This document shows positions 43,516-52,333 of a DNA stretch of 64,000 nucleotides, one piece after another (position 1 is the stretch's first letter; each line of letters starts with the position of its first letter). The DNA comes from an uncultured Sulfitobacter sp. (lineage in GTDB: Bacteria > Pseudomonadota > Alphaproteobacteria > Rhodobacterales > Rhodobacteraceae). The translations under genes were made by a program, and so were the position numbers. The notes under the pieces were generated by a model. That model was not told the DNA's origin. It saw only the letters and a program-made list of their open reading frames with translations, and did not search any database. The stretch covers positions 62,001 through 126,000 of the forward strand of contig NZ_CANNBM010000006.1 in NCBI RefSeq assembly GCF_947502895.1, in the 5' to 3' direction.

Positions 43516-44850
43516 ATGTCTGACACAACCATTACACGCTTCGCGCCTTCGCCTACGGGCTGGATACACGTGGGCAACCTGCGCACAGCGCTGATGAATT
43601 ACCTGATCGCCCGCAAGGCGGGTGGCACGTTTATCCTGCGGATTGACGATACGGACCCTAACCGCTCCAAGGAAGAGTACGTGGACGGGATCAAGCGCGA
43701 TCTGGAGTGGTTGGGCCTGCATTGGGACCGTGTCGAGCGGCAATCCTTGCGATTGGAGAAGTATGAGCAGGCCGCTCAAGAGCTGCGCGATATGGACCGT
43801 TTCTACGAGGCGTTCGAGACGCCAACCGAGCTGGACCTCAAGCGTAAAAAGCAGCTGAATATGGGCAAGCCGCCGGTTTATGACCGTGCTGCTCTTGCGC
43901 TGGACGAGGAGGCAAAAGCAGCCCTGCGTGCAGAGCGTGGTAGCGGTGTGTGGCGCTTCAAGCTCAAACATGAGCGGATCGTCTGGAACGACGGTATTCT
44001 GGGAGATGTGAGCATTGATGGTGCGTCAGTCTCTGACCCTGTATTGATTCGCGGCGACGGCCAGATTTTGTACACGCTGGCCAGTGTGGTGGATGATACG
44101 GAGATGGGCGTGACCCATGTTGTGCGCGGCTCGGACCACGTGACCAATACGGGCACGCAAATCCAGATCATGCAGGCGCTGGGCGGTACGGTTCCGCAGT
44201 TTGCCCACCATTCGTTGCTGACCGGCCCGCAGGGCGAGGCGCTGAGTAAGCGCCTTGGCACCCTCGCGCTGAAGGATCTGCGCGAAGCGGGGATCGCCCC
44301 GCAGGCATTGCTGAGCCTGATGTCGCGGCTCGGTTCTTCCGATCCGGTCGAATTGCGTACGGAGATGGATGCGCTGATTGAGGGGTTTGACATCTCGCGC
44401 TTTGGCTCTGCGCCGACGAAATTCGATGCCGAGGACCTCAAACCACTGACAGCGCGCTATTTGCAGACACTGGAACTGCCGGACGTGGCCGAGGATATTC
44501 GTGCGCTGGGCGTGCCAGATGACAAGGCCGCGCAGTTCTGGGCCGTTACGCGTGAGAACATCACCACGTTGCACGACCTCAAGGCATGGTGGGCAATGTT
44601 CAGCGAAGGCGCAGAACCTTCGATTGACGACGAGGACCGCGAATTTATCGCCCAAGCCATGACGCTGCTGCCTGAGGGTGAGTTTGACGAGACAACCTGG
44701 GGCACCTTCACCGCGGCCGTCAAAGAAGCGACAGGGCGTAAGGGCAAAGGCCTGTTCATGCCGCTGCGCAAGGCGCTAACCGGTCAAGCGCACGGGCCAG
44801 ACATGTCGGCCGTTTTGCCGCTGTTGCAGGTGATCAAGGCGCGGGGCTGA
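43516..44850 (+). CDS. gltX: Glutamyl-tRNA synthetase, short second-type paralogue
   Basis: A 444-residue class I synthetase. The HIGH site is P-S-P-T-G-W-I-H-V-G-N (residues 12-22) and the KMSKS loop appears as E-A-L-S-K-R-L-G. The length and the LSKR form fit the second GltX type found in many alphaproteobacteria; in some bacteria a duplicated GluRS charges tRNA-Gln or a subset of tRNA-Glu. It could not be told from sequence which tRNA is used. AGGAGG precedes the ATG. The end is 7 bp from the convergent GGCT gene. Confidence 0.95.
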   Translation: MSDTTITRFAPSPTGWIHVGNLRTALMNYLIARKAGGTFILRIDDTDPNRSKEEYVDGIKRDLEWLGLHWDRVERQSLRLEKYEQAAQELRDMDRFYEAFETPTELDLKRKKQLNMGKPPVYDRAALALDEEAKAALRAERGSGVWRFKLKHERIVWNDGILGDVSIDGASVSDPVLIRGDGQILYTLASVVDDTEMGVTHVVRGSDHVTNTGTQIQIMQALGGTVPQFAHHSLLTGPQGEALSKRLGTLALKDLREAGIAPQALLSLMSRLGSSDPVELRTEMDALIEGFDISRFGSAPTKFDAEDLKPLTARYLQTLELPDVAEDIRALGVPDDKAAQFWAVTRENITTLHDLKAWWAMFSEGAEPSIDDEDREFIAQAMTLLPEGEFDETTWGTFTAAVKEATGRKGKGLFMPLRKALTGQAHGPDMSAVLPLLQVIKARG

Positions 44851-44857
44851 ACCGTCG

Positions 44858-45418
44858 TTATCCCGTTATGATCGGGGTGCCACGTAAAGCGAGGTGTTGA
44901 TCAACCAACGCGGTTTCTTGCGCGCCCAGCGTTTGTGCGCGGGGGTATCTTGGTGCGGTGCGATCATCCAGAACAGGCGTATCCCAACCATCGGTTGTGG
45001 CAAAGAAGTTTGCCACGCCGCCCGCGCCGAATTCGGCCAGATAGCCCTGCACGACAACATCGAGATAGCTAAGCAGAATGTGATTGCCGCTGTGTTCGAC
45101 CCATGTCTCGGCGGGCACTGCATAGTGTGAAATATCGGTTGCACGATCGCGGGGATGCTGCACTGAATCGCCCGAAGCGATGCGCGCATAGCCGTATTCA
45201 CGCGCGTCCAATGCGGCCCAATCGGCATTGGGTACTTCGGCAATCAGCCCGTCGATGGTGGTGTCAGCATCGGCTACCACGCTAAGAAACGCGAGACCGC
45301 GGGTTTCGGTATAGACCCATTTGCGCCGCCATCCGACCAGCTGTGCGCGGTGCGCTTGCGCGTAGGTATGGGTGGCGCGGTTAACGAGGCTGCCGTAGCC
45401 AAAGAAACAAGGATGCAT
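44858..45418 (-). CDS. Gamma-glutamylcyclotransferase-like protein
   Basis: A 186-residue protein with the GGCT/AIG2-like fold. The N-terminus F-F-G-Y-G-S-L-V-N-R is the defining Y-G-S-L motif, and a catalytic acid is expected after V-P-N-A-D-W-A-A-L-D-A-R-E. Family members release 5-oxoproline from gamma-glutamyl compounds; some do not. It is divergent from the GcvH-like gene with 127 bp between them. gshB is some 28 kb away, so no direct operon link to glutathione turnover is seen. Confidence 0.85.
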   Translation of the reverse strand: MHPCFFGYGSLVNRATHTYAQAHRAQLVGWRRKWVYTETRGLAFLSVVADADTTIDGLIAEVPNADWAALDAREYGYARIASGDSVQHPRDRATDISHYAVPAETWVEHSGNHILLSYLDVVVQGYLAEFGAGGVANFFATTDGWDTPVLDDRTAPRYPRAQTLGAQETALVDQHLALRGTPIITG

Positions 45419-45545
45419 TGCGGGCCTTTGAATTGGAAATCAGGGGGCTACATAACCATCGCTGCCGCCTTTGGGCAACCATACAAAGGGCGGATTGAAA
45501 AAGCCTGCGTGCTTTGGCAGAACAACAGGGCGGAGGGTCAGATAG

Positions 45546-45911
45546 ATGAAATTTACAGAAGAGCATTTGTGGCTGCGGATCGAGGACGGCGAGGACGAAG
45601 TCACCGTGGGCCTGAGCAGCTATGCAGCGGGTGAGTTGGGCGAAGCGAAATACATCGAGCTTCCCGAAGAGGGCGATGTCATCTCGCTTGATGATCCTGT
45701 GGTGGTCATCGAGGGCGGTGAAGATGCCGTTGATATCCTTGCCCCGCTGGACGGCGAAGTGACCGAGGCGAACACCCGCCTGATCGATGCGCCCGACATC
45801 ATCACCGACGACCCGCAGGGTGACGGCTGGCTCTTCAAGATGAGCATTGATGATGCGGACGCGCTAGAAGATTTCATGTCCGAGGCGGCGTATCAGAAAT
45901 ACATCCGCTAG
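45546..45911 (+). CDS. GcvH-like protein lacking the lipoyl-lysine
   Basis: A 121-residue homologue of the glycine-cleavage H protein over its whole length (starts M-K-F-T-E-E-H-L-W-L; conserved G-E-A-K-Y-I-E-L-P and L-A-P-L-D-G-E-V). The lipoylation hairpin, normally E-S-V-K-A-A-S-D, reads E-G-G-E-D-A-V-D here. The Lys position is Glu59, and no Lys lies nearby. It cannot carry lipoate in the usual way. No gcvT or gcvP is next to it, so the glycine-cleavage H protein is probably encoded elsewhere. The frame and start (AGGGTCAGATAG before ATG) look intact, which argues against a pseudogene. Confidence 0.85.
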   Translation: MKFTEEHLWLRIEDGEDEVTVGLSSYAAGELGEAKYIELPEEGDVISLDDPVVVIEGGEDAVDILAPLDGEVTEANTRLIDAPDIITDDPQGDGWLFKMSIDDADALEDFMSEAAYQKYIR

Positions 45912-45931
45912 GGCTTAGGGCTTAGGGCTTT
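45911..45931. repeat. Three tandem 7-bp units between convergent genes
   Basis: GGGCTTA GGGCTTA GGGCTTT, bridging the stop of the GcvH-like gene and the stop of the IMPase gene. It is probably a small slippage product; it slightly extends the C-terminus of the IMPase frame. Confidence 0.7.
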
Positions 45932-46833
45932 GTGGTGTCATGCTTTGGCGCAGGCTCGGCCAAGAGAAAGCTGAATACCTTCTTCAGTTTATTCCACGTA
46001 GGCTTGTCCGGTGCGATCAGCAAATGACCGCTGGTGCGGCTGGCGGTGTAGTCGCCCCCGTCGAGCATTTCTACATGTGCGCCTGCGCGCGCGGCAATCA
46101 GCGCACCTGCAGCGTGATCCCACGGGTGCAGCAATGCTGTCAGGCTGAAATCGACATGTCCCTGTGCCAGCATGCGGTATTCATGGGCCGAGCAGCGCAG
46201 CGTGCTGACGCGTGCAAAGCCGGGGAATGTTGCGGCCAACTGTGCCTGCTGCGGTTTTGCGAACAGATGCAGGGGCAGAATTCCCGACATCTGCTCCAGC
46301 GGTTTCCCCATCGCGACCTTGAGGCTGCGCGCAGCACCAAAGGGGCGCTGTAGCTGAGGCGTCATTTCTTCGTCCGCTACAGCCCAGTCATCGGCTACGG
46401 GGTCGTAGATCAGGCCAAACACGGGTTTGCCATACCGCGTGGCAGCGACGATCACGCCAAATACGGCCAGACCGTGCGCAAAATTCCATGTGCCATCAAC
46501 AGGATCAATGTGAAACGCCAGTTGTGCCTCGGCGATACCGTCAAGGAGTTCAGGTTTTGCTGCGACGGCTTCTTCGCCGATGACCAGCGCAGTAGGAAAG
46601 GCGATTTGAAGTGCGCGTGTGATCATGGCTTCGGCGCGGGTATCGGCATCTGTCACAAGATCGGTGGCAGATGATTTGGTGCGGACTTCGCTGTCTGACA
46701 GGCGGCGGAAGCGCGGCAAAATCTCGGCACGCGCGGCGCGGCGCACGATGTTGATAATCTGGGTGCGCTGGGCGGGTGTGATTGCAGGCGGCAGGGTTGC
46801 AGGCAGGGTATCATTGGGTTGTGTATCAGACAT
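45922..46833 (-). CDS. Inositol monophosphatase family protein
   Basis: A 303-residue Mg2+-dependent phosphatase of the IMPase/CysQ/FBPase superfamily. Metal-site motifs: G-E-E-A-V, I-D-P-V-D-G-T-W-N-F and the C-terminal H-P-W-D-H-A-A-G. An A/P-rich N-terminal arm of about 25 residues precedes the fold. Substrates in this branch range from inositol phosphate to histidinol phosphate or PAP; the identity is open. AAGGAG precedes the ATG at 46833. It follows the ABC permease gene by 79 bp. Confidence 0.9.
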   Translation of the reverse strand: MSDTQPNDTLPATLPPAITPAQRTQIINIVRRAARAEILPRFRRLSDSEVRTKSSATDLVTDADTRAEAMITRALQIAFPTALVIGEEAVAAKPELLDGIAEAQLAFHIDPVDGTWNFAHGLAVFGVIVAATRYGKPVFGLIYDPVADDWAVADEEMTPQLQRPFGAARSLKVAMGKPLEQMSGILPLHLFAKPQQAQLAATFPGFARVSTLRCSAHEYRMLAQGHVDFSLTALLHPWDHAAGALIAARAGAHVEMLDGGDYTASRTSGHLLIAPDKPTWNKLKKVFSFLLAEPAPKHDTTKP

Positions 46834-46912
46834 AATGGCGCTCCTTGTTGGGGCTGTTCTACGCGGCTGGGGCCGCAAGGCAAAGGGGGAACCGCGCGCT
46901 GTTTACTTCCGC

Positions 46913-49429
46913 TTATTCCCGCGCGCGCAGAACACGGGCAGGGCGGGCTGCCAATGCGCGGCGGGCAAAGCCGAGGCCCGCCAGAACGGTGGCCACGATA
47001 CCCCCCGTGATGATGAGCAGGGCAGAGGGCCAGATCACTGCATAATCCGTTTCCATCACGAATGTGCTGACGGCCCAGCCGCCCAAGATACCCGCCAGCA
47101 GCGCCACCGCCCCTGCGGCCAGCCCCAACAGGGCCGCGCGCAAGATAAAGCTGGCCGCGATCATGCGTCGCGATGCGCCGAGGGTTTTGAGCATTGCAGC
47201 CTCATAGGTGCGCGCATCGGCCCCTGCGGCGGCGGCCCCGATCAGCACCAGAAATCCGGTGAGCAGGGTTGCTGTGGCCCCGTAAGATGTTGCTGCGGCA
47301 AGACCGCCCAGCACATCGGCCACGCGGTTGATTGCGTCGCGCACGCGAATTGCAGTGATGTTGGGATAGGCGCTGGCAAGATCGCGCAAGATCGCAGCCT
47401 CGGCTTTTTCTTCGGCATAGACTGTCGAGATAAAGGTATGGGGCGCGCCTTGCAGGGCGCTTGGGTTCATTGTGAGGATAAAGCCGATGCCAGCGGTGGA
47501 GAAGTCCACCTCCTGAAAGCTGGCGATGGTGCCAGTGATGTCACGGCCAAGAATGTTGACGGTGAGCGTGTCGCCCAAGGCGAGGCCCATCTCTTCTGCT
47601 TCTTCGGCAGCAAAGCTGATGAGCGGGGGGCCATTATATTCGGCGTCCCACCATTCCCCTGCGGTGATGTTGGCATTCTTGTTTGCAGTGGCGGCATAAG
47701 TGACGCCGCGATCGCCCTCTAGGACCCAATGGTCGCCAGCGGTGTCACGGGCGGGCGCGCCGTTGATCTGGGTGATCACGCCGCGCAGCATGGGCGCGCT
47801 GTCGATGCGGCTGACGGCGGGGTCGTCCTGCAGGCGCTGGGTATATCCTGCCATCTGGTCACGCTGGATATCGACAAAGAAATAGCTGGGCGCGATATCG
47901 GGCAGGTTGCCTGCGATGGCTTGGCGCAGGTTGCCGTCGATCTGGCCGACAGCGGCCAGTACTGACAGGCCAAGGCCGAGGGACAACACCACTGCGCCCG
48001 CGCCTTCGCCCGTGCCTCCAATCGCGGCCATAGCCCACCGCAGACGGGGCCGCCCGCGCACACGGTGGCTGAGGGTGCGTGCGGCAATACGGATGAGAAA
48101 TGCTGCCAATGCCAGCAGGGCAAGCGCCCCTGCGATCCCGCCCAGTGTCCACAGGGTGAGCCACCAGCTGCCGTTAAACCAGCCCGCAAGGCCGACCAGT
48201 GCTGCGATGGCTGCGCCTGTTCCAAGGACAAAGGGCAGGGCAGGCAGCCGCGTGGCGCCGTCCCACGCATCGCGAAACAGCGTCGCCGCGCGCACGCGGT
48301 CCGTGCGGGCCAGCGGCCAAAGGGTGAAGACGAACGCGGTGAGCAGACCGTAGAGTGCGGCCTCGACCAACGGGGCGGGATAGATGCCAAAGGCCGCAGG
48401 CACGGGCAGGCGCGCCTCAAGGATCGGCGCAAGCGCGAGAGGGGCAATCGCGCCCAAGACAACGCCGAGGCTGACCCCGAGCAAGGACAGGATGCCGATC
48501 TGGATGAAATAGGTTTGAAAGATCGTCGCGCGGTCGGCTCCAAGCGCACGAAGCGTGGCGATGACTTCGGTCTTGCGCGCCAGATAGCTGCGCACTGCCG
48601 CCGAGACACCCACACCGCCCACGGCAAGGCCCGACAGGCCAACAAGGATCAGGAAGGCGCTGAGGCGATCCACGAATTGCGCCACACCCGGCGCGCCGTT
48701 GCGCGCATCGCGCCAGCGCATACCGCTGCTCTCGAAAGTCTGTTTGGCCTGTGCCTCTACCTCCGGTATGGTTGCGCCTTCGGGCAGGCGCAGGCGGTAT
48801 TTGCTGTTAAACAATGTCCCTGGGGCCAAAAGGCCCGAGGCAGCAAGGCTGTCGCGTGTGACAAGTGTGCGGGGGCCGAGGGCAAAGCCAGCAGCGGCGC
48901 TGTCGGGTTCACGGGTGATCTCGGCGCTCAGGCGATAGTTTTGGGTGCCAAGTGCGAAGACGTCCCCGAGGCCAAGACCGAGGCGGTCGATGAGCGCGCG
49001 TTCCATCACCGCACCTGGAATGCCGTCCTGCGCTGCGAGGGCTTCGGCCAGCGGGATATCAGGGGCCAGCTGCACGGTGCCAACCAGCGGATACAGATCA
49101 TCAACTGCTTTGACTTGAGTAAGCGCGCGGTCATCCCCCGCCACAGCCATGGAGCGGAATTCGGCTATCTCGGACACCGCAGTGGCGTTGGCTTGCATCC
49201 ATGCGGCCTCGGCCGCATTGGCAAAGCGGTAGGTCAGCTCAAGCTCGGCATCGCCGCCGAGCAGCGCCGCGCCTTCGCGTGCCAGCCCCGCCTCGATCCC
49301 CGAGCGGACCGAGCCTACGGCGGCGATGGCTGCGACACCAAGCGCGAGACAGGCGAGAAACAGGCGAAAGCCGCGCAGGCCGCCGCGTAATTCACGCCGT
49401 GCGAATTTGGTGGCAAGCTGAAGGCTCAT
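46913..49429 (-). CDS. YbbP-type ABC transporter permease (FtsX domains)
   Basis: An 838-residue permease with ten predicted membrane helices: one at the N-terminus, a large periplasmic domain, then groups of FtsX-type helices in the middle and at the C-terminus. It begins M-S-L-Q-L-A-T-K-F-A-R-R-E-L-R-G-G and includes R-S-Y-L-A-R-K-T-E-V-I-A-T-L-R-A-L-G-A, the coupling helix of FtsX/MacB permeases. With the ATPase upstream it forms the YbbAP system that lies beside tesA in many proteobacteria. The transported molecule is unknown. Its start overlaps the ATPase gene by 4 bp. Confidence 0.93.
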   Translation of the reverse strand: MSLQLATKFARRELRGGLRGFRLFLACLALGVAAIAAVGSVRSGIEAGLAREGAALLGGDAELELTYRFANAAEAAWMQANATAVSEIAEFRSMAVAGDDRALTQVKAVDDLYPLVGTVQLAPDIPLAEALAAQDGIPGAVMERALIDRLGLGLGDVFALGTQNYRLSAEITREPDSAAAGFALGPRTLVTRDSLAASGLLAPGTLFNSKYRLRLPEGATIPEVEAQAKQTFESSGMRWRDARNGAPGVAQFVDRLSAFLILVGLSGLAVGGVGVSAAVRSYLARKTEVIATLRALGADRATIFQTYFIQIGILSLLGVSLGVVLGAIAPLALAPILEARLPVPAAFGIYPAPLVEAALYGLLTAFVFTLWPLARTDRVRAATLFRDAWDGATRLPALPFVLGTGAAIAALVGLAGWFNGSWWLTLWTLGGIAGALALLALAAFLIRIAARTLSHRVRGRPRLRWAMAAIGGTGEGAGAVVLSLGLGLSVLAAVGQIDGNLRQAIAGNLPDIAPSYFFVDIQRDQMAGYTQRLQDDPAVSRIDSAPMLRGVITQINGAPARDTAGDHWVLEGDRGVTYAATANKNANITAGEWWDAEYNGPPLISFAAEEAEEMGLALGDTLTVNILGRDITGTIASFQEVDFSTAGIGFILTMNPSALQGAPHTFISTVYAEEKAEAAILRDLASAYPNITAIRVRDAINRVADVLGGLAAATSYGATATLLTGFLVLIGAAAAGADARTYEAAMLKTLGASRRMIAASFILRAALLGLAAGAVALLAGILGGWAVSTFVMETDYAVIWPSALLIITGGIVATVLAGLGFARRALAARPARVLRARE

Positions 49430-50121
49430 GCGGTGGCGGCTTTTTCGGGGGCGCTATCCAGTTGACCATCGCGCAGGGCGATCACGCGGTCACAGCGCGC
49501 TGCAAGGGTATCGGAGTGGGTGACCAGCACCAGTGTCGCGCCGTGCTGGTCGCGCAGATCGAACAGCAGGTCCATTATCGCGCTGCCGTTGGCGCTGTCC
49601 AGATTGCCTGTCGGCTCATCCGCCAGCAGGATTGCAGGGCGTGGCGCGGTGGCACGGGCAAGCGCGACGCGCTGCTGTTCCCCCCCCGACAGCTGCGCCG
49701 GATAGTGACCTGCCCGTGGGCCGAGGCCCACAACCTCCAGCGCCGCTGCCGCGCGGGAGTACGCATCGGCGTGGCCTGCGATTTCCAGTGGGGTGGCAAC
49801 ATTCTCTAGCGCGGTCATGGTGGGGATCAGGTGGAAGGATTGGAACACGATGCCCATACGGTCGCGGCGGAACCGCGCCAGCGCGTCCTCGTCCATGGCT
49901 GTAAGATCCTCACCCATAGCATGTACGCTGCCGCCAGTGGCCTGCTCCAGCCCGCCCATGACCATCAGCAACGACGATTTGCCAGAGCCGGATGGCCCGA
50001 TGAGGCCGATGCTCTCACCCGCTGCGACCTCTAGGCTGATGCCGCGCAAGATATCGACGGGCCCAGCATTGCCATTCAGCCGCAGGGCTGCATTTGATAG
50101 AGAGAAGATCGGAGCGGTCAT
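49426..50121 (-). CDS. YbbA/LolD-type ABC transporter ATP-binding protein
   Basis: A 231-residue ATPase: Walker A G-P-S-G-S-G-K-S-S (about 42-50), signature L-S-G-G-E-Q-Q-R-V-A-L-A-R, Walker B plus D-loop L-L-A-D-E-P-T-G-N-L-D. This D-E-P-T-G-N-L-D end is typical of the MacB/LolD/YbbA group that energises FtsX-type permeases. It is divergent from tesA (44 bp), the classical ybbA-tesA arrangement. Confidence 0.95.
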   Translation of the reverse strand: MTAPIFSLSNAALRLNGNAGPVDILRGISLEVAAGESIGLIGPSGSGKSSLLMVMGGLEQATGGSVHAMGEDLTAMDEDALARFRRDRMGIVFQSFHLIPTMTALENVATPLEIAGHADAYSRAAAALEVVGLGPRAGHYPAQLSGGEQQRVALARATAPRPAILLADEPTGNLDSANGSAIMDLLFDLRDQHGATLVLVTHSDTLAARCDRVIALRDGQLDSAPEKAATA

Positions 50122-50165
50122 AGGGTGGCCTTTGTGTTGGCGTCCCTACGGGATATGGAGGGAAT

Positions 50166-50837
50166 ATGCAGATGCGCAAGGTTTTGGCAGCTTTTCTTGT
50201 GATTTGGGCCGGTTTTGCAGGCGCCCAACAACAGGCGCAGGCCGAACAGGTCGTGATTGCCGCCTTGGGCGATAGTCTGACCCAAGGCTATGGTTTGATG
50301 CAGTCCGACGGATTTGTCCCACAACTCGAAGCGTGGCTGAAAGATCAGGGACAGGACGTGGCACTGATCAATGCTGGCGTGTCCGGTGACACCACCGCTG
50401 GCGGGTTGGCGCGCGCTGCGTGGACGCTGACGCCTGATGTGGATGCGATGATTGTCACACTGGGGGGCAATGATCTGTTGCGCGGCCTGCCGCCTGCACA
50501 GGCCCGCGCGAACATCGAGGGCATCTTGCAAGCTGCGCGTGACGCGGACGTCGAGGTCTTGTTGATCGGGATGCAGGCACCTGGCAACTTCGGCCCCGAC
50601 TACAAAGCCGAGTTTGACGCGATTTATCCTGACTTGGCGCAGGCCTATGGCACTATTTTCCTCGACAGCTTTTTCGCGGGGCTAAGCGAGGACGGTGCGC
50701 CAGCTGATCCAGCGGCCTTCCGCGCGTGGTTTCAGGCGGATGGTATTCATCCGAACCGCGCTGGTGTGACGCGCATTGTGCAGGGGATAGGGCCGTCCGT
50801 CTTGGCCTTGATCGAGGCGGTGCAGGCGGGGCAATAG
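50166..50837 (+). CDS. tesA: SGNH-family arylesterase / lysophospholipase (TesA-like)
   Basis: A 223-residue periplasmic GDSL hydrolase. The signal peptide ends near Q-A-Q-A. The nucleophile block is A-L-G-D-S-L-T-Q-G-Y, the oxyanion Gly and Asn are in G-V-S-G-D-T-T and L-G-G-N-D, and the catalytic Asp-His is in D-G-I-H-P-N. TesA enzymes hydrolyse acyl thioesters, lysophospholipids and aryl esters. GGAGGGAAT precedes the ATG at 50166; Met3 is an alternative. Confidence 0.93.
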   Translation: MQMRKVLAAFLVIWAGFAGAQQQAQAEQVVIAALGDSLTQGYGLMQSDGFVPQLEAWLKDQGQDVALINAGVSGDTTAGGLARAAWTLTPDVDAMIVTLGGNDLLRGLPPAQARANIEGILQAARDADVEVLLIGMQAPGNFGPDYKAEFDAIYPDLAQAYGTIFLDSFFAGLSEDGAPADPAAFRAWFQADGIHPNRAGVTRIVQGIGPSVLALIEAVQAGQ

Positions 50838-50899
50838 AGGCGTGCCCTATTTTTGAGCAAGGCAATGCGGGTCGTGCTTTTACACGCTTTGCGATAATT

Positions 50900-50915
50900 T
50901 TTACCAGTTGATAAA
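50900..50915. promoter_or_regulatory. Putative RutR-type operator upstream of preT
   Basis: TTTACCAGTTGATAAA. Compared with the E. coli RutR consensus TTGACCANNTGGTCAA it has three mismatches among fourteen fixed positions and keeps the palindrome. It lies 57 bp upstream of the preT start. Together with the better site upstream of the amidohydrolase gene it suggests joint control of both transcription units by the RutR-like regulator. Confidence 0.5.
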
Positions 50916-50972
50916 AAAATTGACCTGTGCCAGCGTTGATCCAGACCCGATGATCAAGGCAGAGGAAAACGC

Positions 50973-52295
50973 ATGGTAGACAAGGTTTTTGAGCCGGGAG
51001 TACAGGCGGGCCGTTTGGACCCAGAGACTTATGAGGCGCATTTTGCGGATTTGCATGGGCCGCTGGACGGGCATGAAGCCTTGGTCGCGGCGGACCGCTG
51101 CTATTTTTGCCATGACGCGCCTTGCATCACCGCCTGCCCGACCGAGATCGACATCCCCCTGTTTATTCGCCAGATCGCGACAGGTACGCCGGATGCTGCG
51201 GCCAAAACGATCCTGACCCAGAATATCATGGGTGGCATGTGCGCGCGTGTATGCCCGACAGAGCAATTGTGCGAAGAGGCGTGCGTGCGCGAAGCCGCCG
51301 AGGGCAAGCCGGTGCTGATCGGTCAGCTACAGCGATATGCTACCGATCATCTGCAAGCGCAGGGTGTGCATCCGTTCACCCGCGCCGCGTCTACGGGTAA
51401 GCGTGTGGCAGTGGTGGGCGCGGGGCCTGCGGGCCTGTCTGCTGCGCACCGTCTGGCGATGCTGGGGCATGATGTGGTTGTATATGACGCGCGGCCAAAA
51501 GCAGGCGGTCTGAATGAATACGGAATTGCGACCTACAAAACCCCTGATGGTTTTGCCCAAGGCGAGGTGGACTGGCTGCTCAAGATCGGGGGCATCACGG
51601 TTGAGACAGGGCGCGCGCTGGGTGCTGACCTGAGCCTTGAGGCTTTGCGCGCCGAATTTGATGCGGTGTTTCTTGGCATGGGCCTGAGCGGTGTGAACGC
51701 ATTGGGTGCCGAGGGCGAAGAGAAGGACGGTGTGCTGGATGCGGTGGATTTCATCGCTGATTTGCGTCAGGCCAGCGATGTGGCAGATGTGCCCGTAGGC
51801 CGCGATGTGGTTGTGATCGGTGGGGGTATGACGGCTGTGGATGCCGCCGTGCAGTCCAGGCTGCTTGGTGCGCTGAACGTCACGCTGGTCTATCGCCGTG
51901 GGCGCGACCGGATGAATGCCAGCCGGTTTGAGCAGGATCTGGCGGCCAGCAAGGGCGTGCGGATCGTGACCCATGCCAGCCCCAAAGCGGTGCATGGCAA
52001 TGGCAGTGTGCGTGAGATTGAGTTTGACTATGTCGGTGATGACATGAAACCAACGGGCCAGACCCTCCGCCTTGCTGCGGATCAGGTTTTCAAGGCGATC
52101 GGACAGACGCTGGAAGGCGATGGCTTGCCAGCGTTGGAGCGCGGCAAGATCGCTGTTGATGCCCATGGACGCACAAGTTTGAAAGATGTTTGGGCGGGTG
52201 GCGATTGTGCCAGCGGTGGCGACGACCTGACGGTGACTGCCGTGGCTGAAGGGCGCGATGCTGCAATGGATATTCATGGAGCCCTGACCGCCTGA
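50973..52295 (+). CDS. preT: NAD-dependent dihydropyrimidine dehydrogenase, subunit PreT
   Basis: A 440-residue iron-sulfur flavoprotein related to the small subunit of glutamate synthase and to the N-terminal half of eukaryotic dihydropyrimidine dehydrogenase. Two cysteine clusters (C-Y-F-C-H-D-A-P-C-x-x-A-C-P and C-A-R-V-C-P ... C-E-E-A-C) bind [4Fe-4S]. The FAD motif is G-A-G-P-A-G-L-S-A and the NAD motif G-G-G-M-T-A-V-D. PreT passes electrons from NADH to PreA, which reduces uracil or thymine. AGAGGAAA precedes the ATG. It leads preT-DUF1428-preA. Confidence 0.93.
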   Translation: MVDKVFEPGVQAGRLDPETYEAHFADLHGPLDGHEALVAADRCYFCHDAPCITACPTEIDIPLFIRQIATGTPDAAAKTILTQNIMGGMCARVCPTEQLCEEACVREAAEGKPVLIGQLQRYATDHLQAQGVHPFTRAASTGKRVAVVGAGPAGLSAAHRLAMLGHDVVVYDARPKAGGLNEYGIATYKTPDGFAQGEVDWLLKIGGITVETGRALGADLSLEALRAEFDAVFLGMGLSGVNALGAEGEEKDGVLDAVDFIADLRQASDVADVPVGRDVVVIGGGMTAVDAAVQSRLLGALNVTLVYRRGRDRMNASRFEQDLAASKGVRIVTHASPKAVHGNGSVREIEFDYVGDDMKPTGQTLRLAADQVFKAIGQTLEGDGLPALERGKIAVDAHGRTSLKDVWAGGDCASGGDDLTVTAVAEGRDAAMDIHGALTA

Positions 52296-52333
52296 TAATC
52301 AGGCGCACGCCCCCGGATAAGGAGACTGATCCT

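Noticed and set aside
50920..50948. TTGACC at 50920 as the -35 of the preT promoter
   Set aside because: No acceptable -10 lies 16-18 bases downstream, so the preT promoter is left undefined.
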